Assembly: GCA_934631985.1 (NCBI GenBank)
Contig: CAKTYE010000052.1
Coordinates: 1 to 18,431, forward strand
Length of the DNA stretch: 18,431 bases
Source of the DNA: an uncultured Clostridia bacterium
GTDB lineage: Bacteria > Bacillota > Clostridia > Christensenellales > Aristaeellaceae
Reading direction: 5' to 3'
Shown: positions 6,879 to 16,669 of the stretch, piece after piece
Numbering within the stretch: position 1 is the stretch's first letter
Layout: every line of letters starts with the position of its first letter
The notes under the pieces: model-generated
What the model saw: the letters and a program-made list of their open reading frames with translations, nothing else
The model's database searches: none
What the model was told of the DNA's origin: nothing
Made by a program: the position numbers and the translations under genes

Positions 6879-9275
6879 ATGAAGAAAGTGCTTGCTATCG
6901 CACTCTCCCTCTGCCTGCTGCTCAGCGGCGTGGCGCTGGCTGAGTCGGGCGACGCCGAAGCGACGTATACCTACAATTACGCGCTGAGCGTGTTCCCCAC
7001 CAACTGGAACCCTCATCAGTATAAGACCAATACTGAAAACACGGACATGATGGCGTACATCACCGACAACCTGTTCACCTTCGACTACAACGAGGATGAG
7101 ACCGGCTATGTGATGAAGGCCCGCATGGCCGCTGCCGAACCCGAAGACGTGACCGCCGATTACGTCGGCGAGGAGTGGGGCATCGAGGAGGGCGCGGAGA
7201 GCCGTGCCTGGAAGTACACCCTGCGTGACGATCTGAAGTGGCAGGATGGCACCCCCATCACCGCGCAGACCTATGTTGACAGCGTGAAGCTGCAGCTGAA
7301 CCCCCAGGCGCAGAACTATCGTGCTGACAGCCTGTACAACGGCTCCTTCCGCATCCACAACGCTGAAGCCTACGCCAAGCAGGGCGTGGAGAGCAACACC
7401 AACTTCCCCTCTCTGGAGGAAGCGCTGGGCGTGAACAGCGCTGAGGAAGTGCTGGCTGCCTATGGCGACCAGAAGGGCTATATCGACTGGAACTACTCCT
7501 TCGGCGACACCTACGACTTCGATGCGAAGGCGTGGACTGGCGCTGCGGAGGATGGCGTTGTCGAGACTCCCCTGACCCTGTCCGAGCTGTATGCGTTCTA
7601 CACCACTGGTGCGGGCGCTGAGAAGCTGGCTGGCCTTGGTCAGGACGAGGCGACCATCGCGGAGAACGCCGAGGCTGAGCTGTACGCGAAGTACACCTAC
7701 CCCGAGATCGACTTCGACAAGGTCGGCATCAAGGCCCTGAACGACACCCAGTTCGTTGTCATTCTGGACAAGAGCCTGATCGGCTTCCAGCTGAAGTACA
7801 ACGCCGAGCTGACCCTGGTCAATCCCGAGCTGTACGAGAAGTGCGCGTCCGTGGTGGACGGTGTGTACACCAACAGCTACGGCACCTCTGCTGAGACCAC
7901 CATTTCCTACGGCCCCTACATGCTGACCAGCTTCCAGTCCGATAAGGAATACGAGCTGGTGAAGAACCCCTACTGGTACGGCTACAACGATCCTGCGTTC
8001 GAGGGCCAGTATCAGACCACCAACATCAAGGTGCAGAACGTGACCGAGGACTCTACCGCCATGGAGATGTTCCTGAACGGTCAGCTGGATGTGAAGGGTC
8101 TGTCCCGCGACTACATCGAGCAGTACAAGACCTCTGACTACACCTACTTCTCCGAGGGCGCTTCCACCTTCGCCATCGCTGTGAACCCCAACCTGGACGC
8201 CCTGACCAAGACCCAGGCCGCCGCGGGTGAGAACATCAACAAGACCATCCTGACCGTGAAGGAGTTCCGTATGGCCCTGTCCCTGGGCATGGACCGTACC
8301 AACTTCATCGCCGCCACCAGCCCCGCCAATGGCCCTGCCTACGCGCTGTATGGCAACACCATCGTCGGCAATCCTGAGGACGGCACCTTCTACCGTGACA
8401 GCGACGAAGCCAAGCAGGTTCTGGTTGACTTCTGGGGCCTGACCGACGAAGTCGGCGAGGGCAAGCTGTATGCCACCAACGATGACGCGATCGCGTCCAT
8501 CACTGGCTACAACCCCGACATGGCGAAGGAATACTTCAACGCCGCTTACGACAAGGCCATCGCTGAGGGCCTGATGGACGAGGACGACGTGGTGCAGATC
8601 TGCATCGGCCTGCCCTCTGCAACCCTTCCTACCTATGTGAACGGCTATGAGTTCATCCAGAACAACTACACCGAGCTGGTCAAGGGCACCAAGCTGGAAG
8701 GCAAGCTGACCTTCACCAAGGACGATACCATCGGCAATGCGTTCGGCGACGCCCTGCGCAACAACCAGGTGGATATGCTGTTCTACGTTGGCTGGTCCGG
8801 CGCTGAGTTCGATCCCTACTCCCTGATGGAAGCTTATGTGTCCAGCGCGTATCAGTACGATCCCGGCTGGGATGCTACCACTGCGCAGGTTGAGATCGAG
8901 CTGGGCGGCGTGACCTACACCGCGTCCGCTTACGAGTGGTACGAAGTCATCAACAACACTCCTGTGGAAGTCACCAATGTGGAGACCAAGGAGCAGGTTG
9001 AGATGGTGCTGCCCTACAGCTATGACGAGGAGAAGGCTGCGGAGCGTCTGCACGTGCTGGCTGCTCTGGAGAACACCATCCTGCAGAACTATGACTTCAT
9101 CCCGATCTCTGCGAACCAGTCTGCTCAGCTGAAGGGCATGCAGGTTGAGTACCACACCGAGGAGGAAGTCTTCCCCATGGGCTTCGGCGGTATCCAGTAC
9201 ATGACCTACAACTACACCGACGCTGAGTGGGATGCTTACGTTGCGGAGCAGGGCGGTACCCTGAACTACAACTAA
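6879..9275 (+). CDS. oppA: Enlarged extracytoplasmic peptide-binding protein (SBP_bac_5 family)
   Basis: This encodes 798 aa against the usual 520-600. The ATG at 6879 is chosen over 6849 because AAGGAGGAG lies 8 bases before it and a clean signal peptide starts there: MKKV, a hydrophobic core, then VALA-ES with likely cleavage after residue 21. No lipobox cysteine is present. Family marks are NPHQYKTNTENTDMMAYITD (43-62), YTLRDDLKWQDGTPITAQTY (about 113-132), VGIKALNDTQFVVILDKSLIG (282 on) and, later, MEMFLNGQLDV and FRMALSLGMDR. About 110 residues (roughly 168-281) rich in acidic and aromatic residues separate NAEAYAKQG from VGIKALND, where relatives have a short linker. It binds the substrate outside the cell and delivers it to the permease encoded next. 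The gene ends with a double stop TAATAA. The peptide substrate is inferred from family only. Confidence 0.88.
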   Translation: MKKVLAIALSLCLLLSGVALAESGDAEATYTYNYALSVFPTNWNPHQYKTNTENTDMMAYITDNLFTFDYNEDETGYVMKARMAAAEPEDVTADYVGEEWGIEEGAESRAWKYTLRDDLKWQDGTPITAQTYVDSVKLQLNPQAQNYRADSLYNGSFRIHNAEAYAKQGVESNTNFPSLEEALGVNSAEEVLAAYGDQKGYIDWNYSFGDTYDFDAKAWTGAAEDGVVETPLTLSELYAFYTTGAGAEKLAGLGQDEATIAENAEAELYAKYTYPEIDFDKVGIKALNDTQFVVILDKSLIGFQLKYNAELTLVNPELYEKCASVVDGVYTNSYGTSAETTISYGPYMLTSFQSDKEYELVKNPYWYGYNDPAFEGQYQTTNIKVQNVTEDSTAMEMFLNGQLDVKGLSRDYIEQYKTSDYTYFSEGASTFAIAVNPNLDALTKTQAAAGENINKTILTVKEFRMALSLGMDRTNFIAATSPANGPAYALYGNTIVGNPEDGTFYRDSDEAKQVLVDFWGLTDEVGEGKLYATNDDAIASITGYNPDMAKEYFNAAYDKAIAEGLMDEDDVVQICIGLPSATLPTYVNGYEFIQNNYTELVKGTKLEGKLTFTKDDTIGNAFGDALRNNQVDMLFYVGWSGAEFDPYSLMEAYVSSAYQYDPGWDATTAQVEIELGGVTYTASAYEWYEVINNTPVEVTNVETKEQVEMVLPYSYDEEKAAERLHVLAALENTILQNYDFIPISANQSAQLKGMQVEYHTEEEVFPMGFGGIQYMTYNYTDAEWDAYVAEQGGTLNYN

Positions 9276-9312
9276 TAAGCAAAAATCGGGAAGCTGAATA
9301 GGCATTTCCAAA

Positions 9313-9346
9313 CCAGGGCAGGGGTGCGAAAGCATCCCTGCCTTGG
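9313..9346 (+). other. Strong intercistronic hairpin with GAAA tetraloop, no T-run
   Basis: Bases 9313-9327 and 9332-9346 pair over 15 bp with two G-U pairs, capped by a GAAA (GNRA) loop at 9328-9331. No run of T follows, so it is not a classic terminator. It lies 37 bases after the binding-protein stop. In importer operons such hairpins often protect the upstream binding-protein mRNA from 3' decay, giving more binding protein than permease; that role is inferred here. Confidence 0.7.
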
Positions 9347-9385
9347 TGAATGCTTATGAAAAATAAGGATGATACCGTTCATTTC

Positions 9386-9426
9386 TTACGCCTGCACCCG
9401 GTTGCTCCGCGCGGATGCAGCCGTAA
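9386..9426 (+). other. Second interrupted hairpin just before the oppB ribosome binding site
   Basis: TTACG, CTGCA and CCG (9386-9400) pair with CGG, TGCAG and CGTAA (9412-9426), with single opposed mismatches between the three blocks. It ends 7 bases before the AAAGGGG ribosome binding site (9434-9440) of oppB and may influence its translation or RNA stability. Together with the hairpin at 9313-9346 it accounts for most of the 172-base gap. Confidence 0.5.
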
Positions 9427-9447
9427 AAAATGGAAAGGGGCAAGGGC

Positions 9448-10407
9448 ATGGTCAAGTATATTCTCAAGCGCATCTTATTGATGCTGATGGTGTTCATGAT
9501 TATCGTCTCCATGTGCTTTGTGCTGGTGAAGCTGCTGCCGAATAAGCCGGCGGAGCAGTTCGGCAAGGACATGGCGCTGATCGAAATGCGGCGGGAGGCC
9601 CTGGGCTACAACAAGCCGCTGGCAGAGCAATACCTCATCTTCGTGCAAAAATCTATCCTCGGCATGGACTGGGGCGTGAGCGAGCAGCTGTATGTGGGTC
9701 AGGACGTGTGGGCGAAGTTCCTGGAAAAGATGCCCGCGACGGTAGCTGTGAACCTGTACACCATGGCCTTTGCCGTGCCGTTGGGATTGCTGTTCGGCAT
9801 TTATGCCGCCCTGCGCAAAAACAAGTGGCAGGATCACCTGATCTCCACAGCGGTCATCATTTTCGTTTCGGTACCCAGTTATGTGTACGCATTCCTGGTG
9901 CAGTATTTCCTGTGCTACAAATTAAAATGGTTCCCCTTCCAGGTGAAGGCAGGCTATGACTTCTTCTCCTGGAACATGTTTGTGTCCATGGTGCCGGCGA
10001 TCATCTCGCTGGGCTTCGGCACGGTGGCGGGCCTGACCCGTTACACCCGTGCAGAACTGACCGAGGTGCTGACCAGCGACTATCTGCTGCTGGCCCGCAC
10101 CAAGGGCCTGAGCCGTGCGCAGACCACCGTGCGCCACGCCCTGCGCAACGCCATGGTGCCTATCTTCCCCATGATCCTGGGCGAGTTTGTGGGCATCATG
10201 AGCGGTTCGCTGATCATCGAGCAGATCTTCGGCATCCCCGGCGTTGGCCCGCTGTACGTTGCGTCCATTACCTCGTCCACCCCGGACTATAACTTCTTCA
10301 TGCTGCTGTCCGCGTTCTACACGCTGATCGGTCTGCTGTCCGGCATCATTGTGGACATCAGCTATGGCTTTATCGATCCGAGAATCAGAATGGGGAGTAA
10401 GAAATAA
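9448..10407 (+). CDS. oppB: Oligopeptide ABC importer permease, OppB/DppB type
   Basis: This encodes 319 aa, normal for the family. The ATG at 9448 is preferred over 9430 because AAAGGGG (9434-9440) lies 7 bases before it and the OppB-typical start MVKYILKRILLM follows. About six transmembrane segments are visible, the first at residues 8-30. The cytoplasmic EAA loop that docks on the ATPases is seen as SDYLLLARTKGLSRAQ followed by VRHALRNAMVP (about 211-238). The conserved IIEQIFGIPGVG follows. Unlike its partners it has no enlargement. Its last base is the first base of the oppC ATG (TAATG), so the two permeases are translationally coupled. Confidence 0.92.
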   Translation: MVKYILKRILLMLMVFMIIVSMCFVLVKLLPNKPAEQFGKDMALIEMRREALGYNKPLAEQYLIFVQKSILGMDWGVSEQLYVGQDVWAKFLEKMPATVAVNLYTMAFAVPLGLLFGIYAALRKNKWQDHLISTAVIIFVSVPSYVYAFLVQYFLCYKLKWFPFQVKAGYDFFSWNMFVSMVPAIISLGFGTVAGLTRYTRAELTEVLTSDYLLLARTKGLSRAQTTVRHALRNAMVPIFPMILGEFVGIMSGSLIIEQIFGIPGVGPLYVASITSSTPDYNFFMLLSAFYTLIGLLSGIIVDISYGFIDPRIRMGSKK

Positions 10408-11939
10408 TGAGCGAGAAGCAGCAATATCCGAAGATTCCCGCCTCCGCGTTTGAGTTTGTCGGTACGGAAGGCCGGATGCATGACAAAAAGCTGGAAACCA
10501 AGCCCGTCGGCTATTTCAAGGATGCGATGATCCGCTTCTGCAAGAATAAAAGCTCGGTGGTGGCGGCGTTCATCATTCTGTTCCTGGTGCTGTACGCCAT
10601 CATTGTGCCGATCTTCTGCGAAACGACCTACACCCGTGCGCTGACGGACACGACCTATCTGATGTACACCAAGCTGCCGCCCCGTGTGCAGGGCATGGGC
10701 TGGCTGGGCATGGACGGCACCAGCAATGTGACGCTGAACAGCTCCGACTACAACAGCCTGCGGGCGTCGGCGGAGGAGACTGGGCTGAACCCCATCCTGG
10801 AAACCTATCGCGAGGATTACACCGATCCCACGGCCAGCAGCAAGACCACGTTCTATGACCTGAAGGTGGATAACTACTATCGCCTGGGCATGACGTTCCT
10901 GACGCTTCAGCCCAGCGAGTTTGAGGCCATTCAGGCCTGGCAGGACGAGACGGGCATTCAGGTGATCTTCCCCATCACCACGGACAGCAAGCAGACGGAC
11001 GCGAACATCTGGTATCAGTCCACCAAGAAGGGCGCGCCCAAGCTGGACAAGGAAGGCCACTTCCAGAACATCTACAAGACCACCACGCCCAGCGACACGC
11101 TGTATCACTCCATCCGCATTGCGGCGGACAACGATCCCGAAAAGCCGCTGGCCTATGCGCGTGTGACGGGTACGTCCACCTCCCCCAGTTACATTGTCCG
11201 CGCCTGCAAGTACACCTACTTCCAGTATCGCTACGGCTATGAGCCGGCGTTTGTGTTCGGCACCAACGCCAAGGGGCAGGACATCTTCACCCGTCTGGCT
11301 TCCGGCGCACGGTTCAGCCTGATTCTCGCCATCTGCATCTCCGCCATCAACCTGTTCATCGGCGCGATCTACGGCGCCATCGAGGGCTACTACGGCGGCG
11401 CGGTCGACCTGGTGATGGAGCGTATCGCGGACATCATCGGCGGTATTCCCTTCATTGTTGTTACGACCCTGTTCCAGCTGCACTTAGCCAACAAGGTCGG
11501 CCCGGTGGTGGCGCTGCTGTTCGCCTTTGTGACCACGGGCTGGCTGGGCATGGCGGCGCGTGTGCGCATGCAGTTCTACCGCTTCAAGGGTCAGGAGTAC
11601 ATTCTGGCGGCCCGCACCTTGGGCGCAAGCGACTGGCGGCTGATGTTCAAGCACATCTTCCCCAACTCGCTGGGCACCATCATTACCGGCTCGGTGCTGG
11701 TCATTCCGGGCGTTATCTTCTCGGAAAGCACGCTGAGCTATCTGGGCATCGTCAACCTGGAATCCTCGACCATGACCAGCGTCGGCACGCTGCTGTCCAA
11801 CGGCAAGAATTATCTGTCCACGGACCCCTACATCATCTTCTTCCCCGCGCTGTTCATCGCCCTGCTGGAGATCTCCTTCAACCTGTTCGGCAACGGCCTG
11901 CGCGATGCGTTCAACCCGTCTTTGAGAGGAGTGGAGTAA
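10407..11939 (+). CDS. oppC: OppC-type permease with a large extra extracytoplasmic domain
   Basis: This encodes 510 aa against about 300 for ordinary OppC. Residues 1-49 are cytoplasmic and 50-70 form the first membrane segment. About 72-282 is a long soluble region, and only then comes the family motif FGTNAKGQDIFTRLASGAR (about 284-302), which normally follows the first helix within roughly 40-50 residues. The remaining helices and the EAA loop (GQEYILAARTLGASDWRL) are standard. By topology the additional ~200 residues lie outside the membrane, where they could contact the enlarged binding protein; that is inference. The insert has mixed polar sequence with several Tyr and no cysteine up to C267. 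GGGGAG lies 9 bases before the ATG. One base separates its stop from oppD. Confidence 0.9.
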   Translation: MSEKQQYPKIPASAFEFVGTEGRMHDKKLETKPVGYFKDAMIRFCKNKSSVVAAFIILFLVLYAIIVPIFCETTYTRALTDTTYLMYTKLPPRVQGMGWLGMDGTSNVTLNSSDYNSLRASAEETGLNPILETYREDYTDPTASSKTTFYDLKVDNYYRLGMTFLTLQPSEFEAIQAWQDETGIQVIFPITTDSKQTDANIWYQSTKKGAPKLDKEGHFQNIYKTTTPSDTLYHSIRIAADNDPEKPLAYARVTGTSTSPSYIVRACKYTYFQYRYGYEPAFVFGTNAKGQDIFTRLASGARFSLILAICISAINLFIGAIYGAIEGYYGGAVDLVMERIADIIGGIPFIVVTTLFQLHLANKVGPVVALLFAFVTTGWLGMAARVRMQFYRFKGQEYILAARTLGASDWRLMFKHIFPNSLGTIITGSVLVIPGVIFSESTLSYLGIVNLESSTMTSVGTLLSNGKNYLSTDPYIIFFPALFIALLEISFNLFGNGLRDAFNPSLRGVE

Positions 11940-11940
11940 G

Positions 11941-14068
11941 ATGGAAAAGAAACTGCAAGTACGCCATCTGCGCATCTCCTTCCGCACCACCTCGGGCAAG
12001 GTGCAGGCGGTGCGCGACATCAGCTTTGACCTGCACAAGGGCGAGACCATGGCCATCGTGGGCGAGTCCGGCTCCGGCAAGTCCGTCACGTCCAAGGCGA
12101 TCCTGGGCATTTTGGCGGGCAACGCCATCGTGGAGGGCGGTCAGATCCTTTATGACGGTCAGGACCTGCTGAAGATCAGCGAGGACGACTTCTATCGCCT
12201 GCGCGGCGATAAGATCGCCATGATCTTCCAGGACCCCCTGAGCAGTCTGAACCCCATCATGCGCATCGGCAAGCAGCTGACCGAGGCCATGCTGCTGAAG
12301 GGCAAGGCGCGTCAGCGCTCTAGCAAGGAGAACTTCCACGGCAAGCTGAACCTGCTGGAAAAGGCCATGCAGGAGGCCCCCGGCGCAAACGCCGAGGACG
12401 TGAAGAAGGAGTGCGACATGTTCCGCAAGTTTGAAATGCGGCACATCGAGCTGGAGCAGGGTTACAACCAGGCGGTGGACGCAGCCCGCGAAGCCCTCGC
12501 GGACGCGGACAACGTGCTGTTCCTCATTGAAAAAAGCGCCCTCACCGATGCAAACAACGAGCTGCGTCAGGTGAAGGATTTTGCCCTGCGCTCCATCAAT
12601 CCCTTTGTGGTATGCGAGCGTGAGGCCGAGCTGCGCCAGAACGCCGAGCCGCTGCTGAACGGCCTGGGCGCGCAGGTGCGCAGCGGTGATTTCTCCGCCA
12701 CCAAGACGAAGCTGACCGTCATCAAGGAAATTCTGGAGGCAGCGCTGGCGAAGCAGGAGCCTGATTTCTTCGCCATGGGCTATTTCCAGACCTACGGCTC
12801 CGGCGAGGAACCCAAGGGTGATGTGGCGGCGCAGAATGCCTTCTACACCAAGTATATGGACGAGCATTTCCTGCGGGACTTCATGCACATGGCGGAGCAG
12901 GGTATTGCGAACAACGACGCGCATTACGCCAAACTGCGCGAGACGGCCTCCGAGGCGTTGGACAAGGGCATTGCGGCCCTGCGCACCGGCACCGTGGAGA
13001 GCTTTGAGAGCCAGAGCACGGCGCTGTGCCAGACGGTGGATGCGTCCATCAATCCGCTGGACATTGTGAAGGACAGCGCGGCCTGCACCTTCACCACCAG
13101 CTTGAAGGACTTCCTTGCCACCTATCACGAGGGCGTGAAGACCAACGACCGCAAGCAGGCCAAGTATGAAAGACAGGTCGCCAAGGCACAGAGGAGCCGC
13201 AAGGCTGATTATGTGGTGGCGGCTGCGTCCATCATCGACCTTGAGCTGGTGAAGGACAACATGCTGAACCTGATGCTCCGCCTGAAGGAGCATTACGCCG
13301 AGCGCGCCGCGCAGGAAGCGCAGGAGGACAAGGCGCAGAAGGCGCAGCGGCTGATGGATTACCTGAAGGAGAACGCTTCCGGCATGGTGATGAAGATCAC
13401 CAAGCAGGCGGCGAAGAACAAGGCGCTGAAGCTGATGGAGGAGGTCGGTATCTCCGAGCCTCGCAAGCGTTATCGCCAGTATCCCTTCGAGTTCTCCGGC
13501 GGCATGCGGCAGCGTATCGTGATTGCCATCGCGCTGGCGGCAAACCCCGACATTCTCATCTGCGACGAGCCGACCACGGCCCTGGACGTGACCATTCAGG
13601 CGCAGATTTTGGAGCTGATCAACAAGCTGAAAAAGCAGCGCAATCTGTCCATCATCTTCATCACCCACGACCTGGGCGTGGTGGCGAACATGGCGGATCG
13701 TATCGCTGTGATGTATGCGGGTAAGATCGTGGAATACGGCACGGCGGAGGAGGTCTTCTACTCCCCGGCGCACCCCTATACCTGGGCGCTGCTGTCCTCC
13801 ATGCCTGACCTGGAGACCAAGGAGAAGCTGGAAGCCATTCCCGGCACGCCGCCCAACATGATCTATCCGCCCAAGGGCGACGCCTTTGCCGAGCGCAACC
13901 GCTACGCCATGAAGATCGACTTTGAGCAGCAGCCCCCGGAGTTCCCCATTACGGAGACCCACTGGGCGGCGACCTGGCTGCTTCATCCGGACGCGCCCCA
14001 TGTGGATCCGCCGAAGGTTGTGACGGAACGTATTGCCAAGATGAAGGCGCGATTGGAGGGTGAAGCAA

Positions 14069-14076
<8 letters not shown>
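11941..14076 (+). CDS. oppD: OppD-type ATPase with a ~350-370-residue insertion inside the nucleotide-binding domain
   Basis: This encodes 711 aa; OppD is usually 320-360. Walker A is GESGSGKS (41-48), the Q-loop is Q97 in IFQDPLSSLNP, the signature is FSGGMRQR (518-525), Walker B ends in D542-E543, and the H-loop is H576. All catalytic motifs are intact, so it should be active. Between Q-loop and signature lie 420 residues where about 60 are expected. The insertion spans roughly 122-490, is rich in Ala, Glu and Lys, and looks helical or coiled-coil in parts; the normal sequence resumes at ALKLMEEVGISEPRKRYRQY. The C-terminal oligopeptide domain (HPYTWALLSSMPDLE, IPGTPPNM) is present, but the four cysteines that bind [4Fe-4S] in relatives are Asp, Asn, Asp and Thr. 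It overlaps oppF by eight bases. Confidence 0.92.
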
Positions 14077-15247
<1,171 letters not shown>

Positions 15248-15254
15248 CATTTTA

Positions 15255-15290
15255 CCCCGACCGCCGCAGCAAAGGGCGGTCGGGGTTTTT
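15255..15290 (+). terminator. Rho-independent terminator of the importer operon
   Basis: CCCCGACCGCC (15255-15265) pairs perfectly over 11 bp with GGCGGTCGGGG (15275-15285), followed directly by TTTTT (15286-15290). The next gene's AGGAG ribosome binding site starts at the very next base (15291). Confidence 0.92.
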
Positions 15291-15300
15291 AGGAGCTGCA

Positions 15301-15711
15301 ATGAAGAAAGAAACACGCAATGCGCTGCTGAAATACGGCGTGACGGTGCTGGCGGGGTTGGCCATCACCATTCCTGCCGCCATGGCGCGGGGCTTTGTCT
15401 GGGGCGGGAATGCGGGACTGAACGTGCGGTATCTGAGCGACGGCTTTTTTGTTGCCGCAGTGATGCTGATCGGCGTGGGTGCGCTGACCTGGGTCTCCTC
15501 CACGGGATTTTTTGACATGTTCTCCTACGCCTTCAAAAGCCTGCTGCTGCTGTTCAGCTCACTGAAGGGGCCGAAGGAGCATCCCTCCTACTTTGACTTT
15601 AAGACGGCGCGGGCGGAGAAGCGGGCCAAGGCACAGTTCTTCATCCTGTTTGTGGGGCTGGGCTATCTTGCCGCATCGCTGATTTGCCTGGCGGTGTATT
15701 ACGGGGGATAA
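15301..15711 (+). CDS. DUF3899 family small membrane protein
   Basis: This encodes 136 aa. The ATG at 15301 has AGGAG five bases upstream. Three hydrophobic segments are visible, at about 12-30, 48-66 and 104-133. The middle one runs into LTWVSSTGFFDMFSYAF, matching the DUF3899 pattern of a Gly-rich helix followed by an FFD/FSY segment. A basic cytoplasmic stretch (FKTARAEKRAKAQF) precedes the last helix. The function of the family is unknown. No promoter fits between the oppF terminator and this gene, so it is expressed either by read-through or from a promoter inside oppF. It is followed by 111 bases without a gene before mrp. Confidence 0.82.
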   Translation: MKKETRNALLKYGVTVLAGLAITIPAAMARGFVWGGNAGLNVRYLSDGFFVAAVMLIGVGALTWVSSTGFFDMFSYAFKSLLLLFSSLKGPKEHPSYFDFKTARAEKRAKAQFFILFVGLGYLAASLICLAVYYGG

Positions 15712-15822
15712 GACGGATTAGAATACCATGAGCGGGAGCAGAAAATGGGAAAATCGGCAGGAATCCCGCCCGGTGTTCGCGAATAGCTTATAGAATACTT
15801 TGGTTTCGAGGTGAAAATTTCG

Positions 15823-16653
15823 ATGGCAGAATGTAATCACGATTGCTCCGCTTGCAGCAGCAAGTGCGGCGAAGCGACAAGTCTGCTGGCGCCGCAGAAT
15901 GCGGGCAGCAATGTAAAGCGCGTCATTGGCGTGGTCAGCGGCAAGGGTGGCGTAGGCAAGAGTCTGGTGACGGGCCTGATGGCGACGCTGATGAAGCGCC
16001 GGGGATACAGCACGGCGGTGCTGGATGCGGACATTACGGGGCCGTCCATTCCGAAGATGTTCGGCCTGACGGACAAGGCCATGGGCTGTGACGACGGCAT
16101 TTTCCCGGTGGAAAGCAAGACGGGCGTGCGGGTCATGTCCATCAATCTGCTGCTGGAAAATGACACGGATCCCGTGGTATGGCGCGGGTCGCTGATCTCC
16201 GGCACGGTGAAGCAGTTCTGGACGGACGTGCTGTGGGGCGATGTGGACTTTATGTTTGTGGACATGCCTCCGGGAACGGGCGATGTGCCGCTGACGGTGT
16301 TCCAGTCCCTGCCGGTGGACGGCATCATCATTGTTACCAGCCCTCAGGAGCTGGTGGGCATGATTGTGGAAAAGGCAGTCAAGATGGCGAATATGATGAA
16401 CGTGCCTGTGCTGGGCATTGTGGAAAACATGAGTTGGATCGCCTGCCCGGACTGCAATAAGAAGATTTATCCCTTTGGCGAGGGCAGGACTCTGGCGGTA
16501 GCGCAGCAGTACAGTCTGCCCCTGCTGGCACAGCTGCCCATTCAGCCCGAGCTGGCTTCCGCCTGCGACAAGGGCATGGTGGAGCTGTTCAACGAGCCCT
16601 GGCTGGACGGCGCCGCCGATGTGGTGGAGCATATCCCGGAACATAAAGCGTAA
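15823..16653 (+). CDS. mrp: Mrp/NBP35-type iron-sulfur carrier P-loop ATPase
   Basis: This encodes 276 aa. The ATG at 15823 is preferred over the GTG at 15811 because GAGGTGA (15808-15814) is 8 bases before it. The N-terminus holds a cysteine cluster C4, C8, C11, C15 typical of clostridial Mrp proteins. The deviant Walker A GKGGVGKS is at 40-47, with DADITGPSIPKMFGL after it. VDMPPGTGDVPLTVFQSLP is the family's switch region, and WIACPDC provides the C208-C211 pair that bridges a [4Fe-4S] cluster between two subunits. It binds and transfers iron-sulfur clusters to apoproteins in the cytoplasm. The N-terminal MIP18-like domain of some Mrp proteins is absent, which is normal in this subgroup. 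A TAGAAT (15791-15796) upstream lacks a good -35 partner. Confidence 0.93.
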   Translation: MAECNHDCSACSSKCGEATSLLAPQNAGSNVKRVIGVVSGKGGVGKSLVTGLMATLMKRRGYSTAVLDADITGPSIPKMFGLTDKAMGCDDGIFPVESKTGVRVMSINLLLENDTDPVVWRGSLISGTVKQFWTDVLWGDVDFMFVDMPPGTGDVPLTVFQSLPVDGIIIVTSPQELVGMIVEKAVKMANMMNVPVLGIVENMSWIACPDCNKKIYPFGEGRTLAVAQQYSLPLLAQLPIQPELASACDKGMVELFNEPWLDGAADVVEHIPEHKA

Positions 16654-16669
16654 AGCGTTATGAGAGACT

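Noticed and set aside
6861..9335. 824-codon open frame on the minus strand opposite the binding-protein gene
   Set aside because: It mirrors the strongly biased codon use of the plus-strand gene, has no ribosome binding site or recognisable domain, and its product is a Val/Leu/Gly/His-rich string typical of antisense frames.
15771..15796. Possible mrp promoter with TAGAAT at 15791
   Set aside because: No acceptable -35 hexamer lies 16-18 bases upstream.
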